A DNA stretch of 64,000 bases, taken from NCBI RefSeq assembly GCF_002741105.1, contig NZ_NIQU01000006.1, positions 62,001 through 126,000 of the forward strand, written 5' to 3'. Shown here piece by piece: positions 59,941 through 64,000 of this stretch. The position numbers and the translations under genes were made by a program. This DNA comes from Pseudomonas sediminis (GTDB lineage Bacteria > Pseudomonadota > Gammaproteobacteria > Pseudomonadales > Pseudomonadaceae). The notes under the pieces were generated by a model. That model had not been told where the DNA came from and searched no databases. It saw nothing but the letters and a program-made list of their open reading frames with translations. Positions within the stretch are counted from its first letter, which is position 1; every line of letters begins with the position of its first letter.

Positions 59941-60705
59941 TCAGGCAACGGGGATGGGGTTGTCGATGATCGACTGGTTGAACTGGTTCACCAGCGCGTG
60001 CTCGTTCGGCCCGACATTGGCGCGCAGAGCCGTGATGCCGTCGACGATTACCTCGGTGGTCGCTGTCTCCAGCTTGGCCAGGGTCTCGGCGATGAAGGCA
60101 TCCAGCGGCATGGCGCGCGGGTCGCCACTCTTGTGGATCAGATCGGTGTCGACCCATGGCGGCGCGATCTCCAGCACCTTGACGCTGGTGTCACGTAGCA
60201 TGAAGCGCTGCGACAGGCTGTAGGAATGGATGGCCGCCTTGGTCGCCGAGTACAGCGCGGTGACCGCAATCGGGATGAACGCCAGCACCGAGCTGTTGTT
60301 GATGACGGTGGCATCCGGCTGGCGCTTGAGGTGCTCGACGAAGGCCGCGCTGACCCGCACCGGGCCGAGCAGGTTGGTGGTCACCAAGCCGACTGCCTTC
60401 GCGTCGTCGAGGTCGCCCGAGGCGGCATCGTCGAACGGCATGATGCCGGCGTTGTTGATCACCACGTTGAGATCCGGGTGACGCTCGATCACCTGCTGCG
60501 CCACCTGCTTGATCTGCTGCGCATCGTTGATATCCAGCACCACGGTGTCGATGCCTGGGTTGGCGCGGGCGATCTCGTCGAGCAGCGCCTGGCGGCGGCC
60601 GGCGATGATCACCTTGTTGCCGCGTTGATGGAAGGCTTCGGCCAGGCCGCGACCGATGCCCGAGGTGCCGCCAGTGATGAAGATGGTATTGCCGCTGAGT
60701 TTCAT
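59941..60705 (-). CDS. short-chain dehydrogenase (DltE-like SDR)
   Basis: A 254-aa SDR: TIFITGGTSGIGRGLAEAF, LNVVINNAGIMPF, NNSSVLAFIP and catalytic YSATKAAIHSY; then LEIAPPWVDTDLI. The INNAGIMPF/SVKVLEIAPPWV pattern is the DltE/YciK-like branch, with unknown small-molecule substrate. AGGAGCAGC precedes the ATG. Downstream of another SDR gene on the same strand (27 bases between), so the two form an operon divergent from the GlxA-type regulator. Confidence 0.87.
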   Translation of the reverse strand: MKLSGNTIFITGGTSGIGRGLAEAFHQRGNKVIIAGRRQALLDEIARANPGIDTVVLDINDAQQIKQVAQQVIERHPDLNVVINNAGIMPFDDAASGDLDDAKAVGLVTTNLLGPVRVSAAFVEHLKRQPDATVINNSSVLAFIPIAVTALYSATKAAIHSYSLSQRFMLRDTSVKVLEIAPPWVDTDLIHKSGDPRAMPLDAFIAETLAKLETATTEVIVDGITALRANVGPNEHALVNQFNQSIIDNPIPVA

Positions 60706-60732
60706 GGTGCTGCTCCTGTCATGAGGGGTCGA

Positions 60733-61533
60733 TCAACACTGGGCGCTGTAGCGCGGCGCAGGCTGGTTGGTGGAAAGCTGGTTGAACATGGCCTTGCGCG
60801 CCGCCTCGTAGGTCTGCCATTGGCTGGCGTCGTGCAGCGAGGGAATGGAGATCAGTTCGCCGTTATCGAAGTCGATCAGCGCGGCGTCGACCAGAGCACT
60901 GGCCGGCATCACAATGGCCGGGTCGAGGTGTTCCAGCGGCAGGCCGCCGTTGTCCCAGAACTCGGTGGCGGTGGCGCCCGGCAGTACTGCCTGGATGCGC
61001 ACGCCCTTGTCGGCCAGCTCGTGGTGCAGCGACTGGCTGAAGGCGGTGACGAAGGCCTTGCTGCCGCCGTACACGCCGTTGAGCACTTCTGGGGCGATGC
61101 TGACGATGGACGAGATGTTGATGATGGCGCCGTTGCCGCGCTCGACGAAGCCGGGGATAGCCGCGTAGCTCAGGCGCATCAGCGCGGTCACGTTGAGGTC
61201 GATCATCCGCGTCATCAGGCCGACATCGCTATCGAGCAGCGGCGTGTGGGTGCCGATGCCGGCGTTGTTGACCAGCAGGGTGATGCTCGCGTCCTGCTTG
61301 AGTTTGGCCTCGACGGTGGCCAGGCTGGCGGCGTCGCCCAGGTCGGCCTGCAGCACCTCGACCACGCGCTGGGTGTCGTCGGTGATGCGGCGAGCAAGGT
61401 CGTTGAGGCGTTCACGGTTGCGGGCGACCAGTATCAGGTCGTAGCCGCGCTGGGCCAGGCGCTCGGCATACAGGGCGCCGATACCCGAGGATGCGCCAGT
61501 GACCAGTGCGGTGCCTTTCGATGCGGTGTTCAT
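60733..61533 (-). CDS. short-chain dehydrogenase/reductase
   Basis: A 266-aa SDR of the DltE/YdfG-like class: ALVTGASSGIGALYAERLAQRGY, LILVARNRERLNDL, LLVNNAGIGTHTPL, NISSIVSIAP, catalytic YGGSKAFVTAF. GGAG lies before the ATG at 61533; an extended frame upstream has no ribosome site. First gene of a two-SDR operon facing away from the GlxA-type regulator gene, which likely controls it. Confidence 0.87.
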   Translation of the reverse strand: MNTASKGTALVTGASSGIGALYAERLAQRGYDLILVARNRERLNDLARRITDDTQRVVEVLQADLGDAASLATVEAKLKQDASITLLVNNAGIGTHTPLLDSDVGLMTRMIDLNVTALMRLSYAAIPGFVERGNGAIINISSIVSIAPEVLNGVYGGSKAFVTAFSQSLHHELADKGVRIQAVLPGATATEFWDNGGLPLEHLDPAIVMPASALVDAALIDFDNGELISIPSLHDASQWQTYEAARKAMFNQLSTNQPAPRYSAQC

Positions 61534-61589
61534 GGTGTGTCTCCAAGTACGGTGGGCTTGGGACACATGATGGCGAGGATGGGCAAAGA

Positions 61590-61619
61590 CCTAAATGACG
61601 TATACAGTCATGTTTTAGG
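61590..61619. promoter_or_regulatory. candidate operator between SDR operon and GlxA-type regulator
   Basis: An imperfect palindrome with outer arms CCTAAA/TTTAGG and inner arms ATGAC/GTCAT around GTATACA. It is central in the 109-base divergent gap, so it could be bound by the regulator encoded at 61643. Confidence 0.45.
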
Positions 61620-61642
61620 ACACGCCTGATACGAGACCCACC

Positions 61643-62593
61643 ATGCACAGAATCGGCTACCTGCTCTCCGACGACTTCCAGGTGCTGTCGCTGGCCACCC
61701 AGACCGTCTTCGAGTACGCCAACGTCGTTGCCGAGACGCCCTTCTATTCCATCGAATTCTTCTCCGTGGCGGGCGGCATCGTGCGCTCGTCCCTGGGCTT
61801 GGGTATCGAAACCCGCGCGCTGAACAACCCCAGCCTGGCCGACACCTGGATGATCGCCGGGGTCAACAAGCCGTTGGAAACGCCACCGAGTGAGGCCGCC
61901 CTGACTTTCGTGCTCCAGGCCGGACAGCAGGCACGCCGCGTCGCCGGCATCTGCACCGGCGGGTTCGTGCTGGCCCAGGCCGGCCTGCTCGATGGCCGCC
62001 GCGCGACCACCCACTGGGCCTACGGCGCCGCCCTGCAAAGGCTGTATCCGCAGATCAGCGTCGAGGACGATCGCATCTTCATCATCGATGGCAACGTATG
62101 GACGTCTGCCGGCATGACCGCTGGCCTGGATCTGGCACTCGGCATGGTGGAAAAGGATCTCGGCCCTGAAGTGGCGCGCTCGGTGGCGCACAAACTGGTT
62201 ATGCACCAGCGCCGCTCGGGCGGACAGTCGCAACACTCGGAGATGCTCACTCTCGCGCCGAAATCCGACCGTATCCAGAACGCGCTGAACTACGCCCGGC
62301 AGAACCTGCACAAGTCGCTTAGCGTCGAGGAACTGGCCGAAGCCGTGCACCTCAGCCCACGCCAGTTCACCCGTGTGTTTACCGCTGAGACCGGGCAATC
62401 TCCGGCCAAGGCCATCGAGCGCCTGCGTCTGGAAGCGGCGCGGGTAATGATCGAACAGAGCCGCCATTCGCTGGACGTGATCGCCAAGGAAACCGGCTTT
62501 CGCGATCGCCGCCATATGCGCGAGGTGTTCATTCGCGGCTTCGGCATCCCGCCCCAGGCGATACGCCGCGATGTGCGTGGCGTGAAGGCCTGA
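61643..62593 (+). CDS. GlxA family transcriptional regulator (amidotransferase-like + AraC HTH)
   Basis: A 316-aa protein: a DJ-1/PfpI-like domain in the first ~190 residues (IGYLLSDDFQVLSLATQTVFEYAN, ARRVAGICTGGFVLAQAGLLDGRRATTHW with the nucleophile-elbow Cys, VWTSAGMTAGLDLALGMVE), then an AraC-type DNA-binding domain (LSVEELAEAVHLSPRQFTRVF, SLDVIAKETGFRDRRHMREVF). This fusion is the GlxA/FtrA-type activator. Divergent from two SDR genes. It is followed by an OYE gene with its own promoter. Confidence 0.9.
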   Translation: MHRIGYLLSDDFQVLSLATQTVFEYANVVAETPFYSIEFFSVAGGIVRSSLGLGIETRALNNPSLADTWMIAGVNKPLETPPSEAALTFVLQAGQQARRVAGICTGGFVLAQAGLLDGRRATTHWAYGAALQRLYPQISVEDDRIFIIDGNVWTSAGMTAGLDLALGMVEKDLGPEVARSVAHKLVMHQRRSGGQSQHSEMLTLAPKSDRIQNALNYARQNLHKSLSVEELAEAVHLSPRQFTRVFTAETGQSPAKAIERLRLEAARVMIEQSRHSLDVIAKETGFRDRRHMREVFIRGFGIPPQAIRRDVRGVKA

Positions 62594-62613
62594 GCGAAGC
62601 ACACGAACAGCCA

Positions 62614-62644
62614 TTGACATTAAAGTGAACTTTAAAGTTAAGGT
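62614..62644 (+). promoter_or_regulatory. MerR-type promoter of the OYE gene
   Basis: TTGACA (62614-62619) and TAAGGT (62639-62644) are separated by 19 bases, the lengthened spacer of MerR-activated promoters. The spacer contains the palindrome TTAAAGTGAACTTTAA (62620-62635). The MerR protein at 55900, or another in the genome, is the probable activator. Confidence 0.6.
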
Positions 62645-62672
62645 CGCTGCACCTTCAGTCGAGAAAGCGCCC

Positions 62673-63908
62673 ATGAACCTGTTCGATCCCCTTGCCCTGC
62701 CCAACGGCTCGACCATTCCCAACCGCATCGCCAAGGCGGCCATGGAAGAGAACATGGCGGATGCCGACCACGCACCGTCCGAGCACCTGATTCGCCTCTA
62801 CCAGGCCTGGGCCGACGGTGGCGCGGGTCTGCTGATCAGCGGCAACGTGATGGTCGACAGCCGCGCCATGACCGGCCCCGGCGGCGTGGTACTGGACGAC
62901 GACGCGCAACTGGCCCGCTTCGAGCGTTGGGCACGCGTCGGCCGCGCCAAGGGCGCGCAATTCTGGCTGCAGATCAACCATCCCGGCCGGCAGATGCAAG
63001 CCAACCTGGGCCAGCCGACCTGGGCGCCTTCGGCCGTAGCACTGGAGCTGGGCAATCTGTCCAAGCGTTTCGCCACGCCGCAGGAAATGACTCCGGCGGT
63101 TATTGAAGAAGTGATCGAACGCTTCGCTCGCACCGCGCAGTTGGGCGAGCAGGCCGGCTTTACCGGGGTGGAAATCCACGCTGCGCATGGCTATCTGCTC
63201 AGCCAATTCCTCTCGCCACTAAGCAACCAGCGCAACGATGAATGGGGCGGCACATTGGAAAACCGCGCACGCCTGCTGCTGGAGATCGTCAAGGCAGTGC
63301 GTGCAGTGGTGTCGCCGAGCTTCGCCGTGGCGGTCAAGCTCAACTCGGCGGACTTCCAGCGCGGCGGCTTCAGCGCCGAGGACGCGCAGCAGGTGGTACG
63401 CCTGCTCGACGGCCTGGGGGTGGATCTGGTCGAGTTGTCCGGCGGTAGCTACGAGGCGCCAGCCATGCAGGGCCAGGCTCGCGACGGCCGCACCTTGGCG
63501 CGCGAAGCCTACTTTCTGGAATTCGCCCGTGAGATTCGCGCCGTGGCGAGCATGCCGATCATGGTCACCGGTGGCATCCGCCGTGCACCGGTTGCACAGC
63601 AGGTGATGGATAGCGGCATCGAGATGGTCGGCATCGGCACGGCTCTGGCAATCGCCCCGAACCTGCCACGCGACTGGCAGCTCGGCCTTGGCAGTGCCCC
63701 TCAGTTGCCGCCAATCACCTGGAATAACAAGGTACTGGCCTCGCTGGCGAACATGGCAGTGGTCAAGTACCAGTTGCACCAGCTTAGCCAGGGCCGGGAC
63801 TCCCAGCCCGGCGTATCCCCACTGTGGGCACTGGTGACGCAGCAGGTGAAAGACATCTTCCGCACTCGCCAATATCGGCGCTGGATGGCGCGGCGACAGG
63901 CGAGCTGA
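62673..63908 (+). CDS. Old Yellow Enzyme family NADH:flavin oxidoreductase
   Basis: A 411-aa FMN-dependent ene-reductase-like protein: LFDPLALPNGSTIPNRIAKAAM, WLQINHPGRQMQ, TGVEIHAAHGYLLSQFLSP, LSNQRNDEWGGTLENRARLL (the OYE signature HAAHGYL..QFLSP..N.R.D.YGG), and IMVTGGIRR. Flavin-based reduction of activated C=C bonds or of toxic electrophiles is likely. The promoter has MerR-type spacing, linking it with stress control. An earlier in-frame start at 62625 is less likely because it overlaps the promoter. Confidence 0.9.
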   Translation: MNLFDPLALPNGSTIPNRIAKAAMEENMADADHAPSEHLIRLYQAWADGGAGLLISGNVMVDSRAMTGPGGVVLDDDAQLARFERWARVGRAKGAQFWLQINHPGRQMQANLGQPTWAPSAVALELGNLSKRFATPQEMTPAVIEEVIERFARTAQLGEQAGFTGVEIHAAHGYLLSQFLSPLSNQRNDEWGGTLENRARLLLEIVKAVRAVVSPSFAVAVKLNSADFQRGGFSAEDAQQVVRLLDGLGVDLVELSGGSYEAPAMQGQARDGRTLAREAYFLEFAREIRAVASMPIMVTGGIRRAPVAQQVMDSGIEMVGIGTALAIAPNLPRDWQLGLGSAPQLPPITWNNKVLASLANMAVVKYQLHQLSQGRDSQPGVSPLWALVTQQVKDIFRTRQYRRWMARRQAS

Positions 63909-63928
63909 AGGACAACCGAGCAGTACGT

Positions 63929-64000
63929 CTATTCAGGTTTCTGGCAAACGACCTCGACGTTGATACCGTCGGGGTCGAAGACATAAGCGGCGTAGTAATG
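63929..64000 (-). CDS. VOC/glyoxalase family protein, C-terminal fragment
   Basis: The window ends inside this gene. The 23 codons visible on the minus strand read HYYAAYVFDPDGINVEVVCQ then KPE and a TAG stop at 63929-63931. YYAAYVxDPDGxNxEVVC is the typical last strand and metal-ligand Glu region of VOC (glyoxalase/bleomycin-resistance) proteins. The rest lies beyond 64000. Convergent with the OYE gene. Confidence 0.75.
   Translation of the reverse strand, partial: HYYAAYVFDPDGINVEVVCQKPE

Noticed and set aside
1..64000. CRISPR arrays, rRNA operons, integrases or intact insertion sequences
   Set aside because: No regularly spaced repeats, rRNA sequence, transposase or integrase gene was found on either strand.

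Overview
The window is a 64 kb piece of a high-G+C gammaproteobacterial chromosome. It is almost certainly Pseudomonas in the broad sense, perhaps the mendocina/oleovorans lineage. The evidence is the gene content and protein style: rlhA, mdaB, cvfB, four diguanylate cyclase-type proteins, a kinase/phosphatase/FHA trio, a selD-selU pair beside a selenate-type ABC transporter, and the typical Pseudomonas palindromic intergenic repeats. The genus is inferred from these; the exact species cannot be read from the sequence.

Layout. 1-9.7 kb: the 3' part of rlhA, small redox genes (ABM monooxygenase, mdaB, an Rrf2 regulator with an FAD oxidoreductase), a secreted CAP protein, two membrane diguanylate cyclases and ppiC. 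9.7-15 kb: DUF1003 protein, EamA and TauE/SafE transporters, an exported F420-type dinucleotide-binding protein, a YebC paralogue, a Nudix hydrolase and small unknowns. 15-18.5 kb: an FHA / Ser-Thr kinase / PP2C signalling cassette. 18.6-31.4 kb: GNAT, a third diguanylate cyclase, tRNA-Thr(CGT) behind cvfB, an aldose dehydrogenase, an MDR oxidoreductase, an MFS carrier, a large tubulin/FtsZ-like GTPase and an MHYT-GGDEF-EAL protein. 31.5-38.8 kb: hyi-glxR (glyoxylate-derived C3 metabolism), then selD-selU divergent from a four-gene selenate/phosphonate-type ABC operon.

38.8-43.4 kb is a scrambled segment. It carries a TonB-dependent receptor with a Fur-like site and a lipoprotein gene, interspersed with broken copies of the 3' end of the neighbouring permease gene and of the lipoprotein gene. 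43.4-48.5 kb is an A+T-rich island holding three overlapping genes: a 1133-aa TPR-like/GHKL kinase, a stand-alone receiver protein, and a receiver-nucleoside phosphorylase fusion. This matches Detocs, the defensive two-component system dtcABC, in which phosphorelay activates an ATP-cleaving effector upon phage infection. It is the most notable system here. To my knowledge it was described in 2023, so it is not new as a family.

49-64 kb is an accessory metabolic region of transporters, short-chain and medium-chain reductases, an Old Yellow Enzyme homologue and VOC proteins. These sit next to LysR, AraC, MerR, HxlR and GlxA-type regulators, several with visible palindromic operators. A DUF1329 gene in this region carries an in-frame stop and looks like a recent pseudogene (or a sequencing error).
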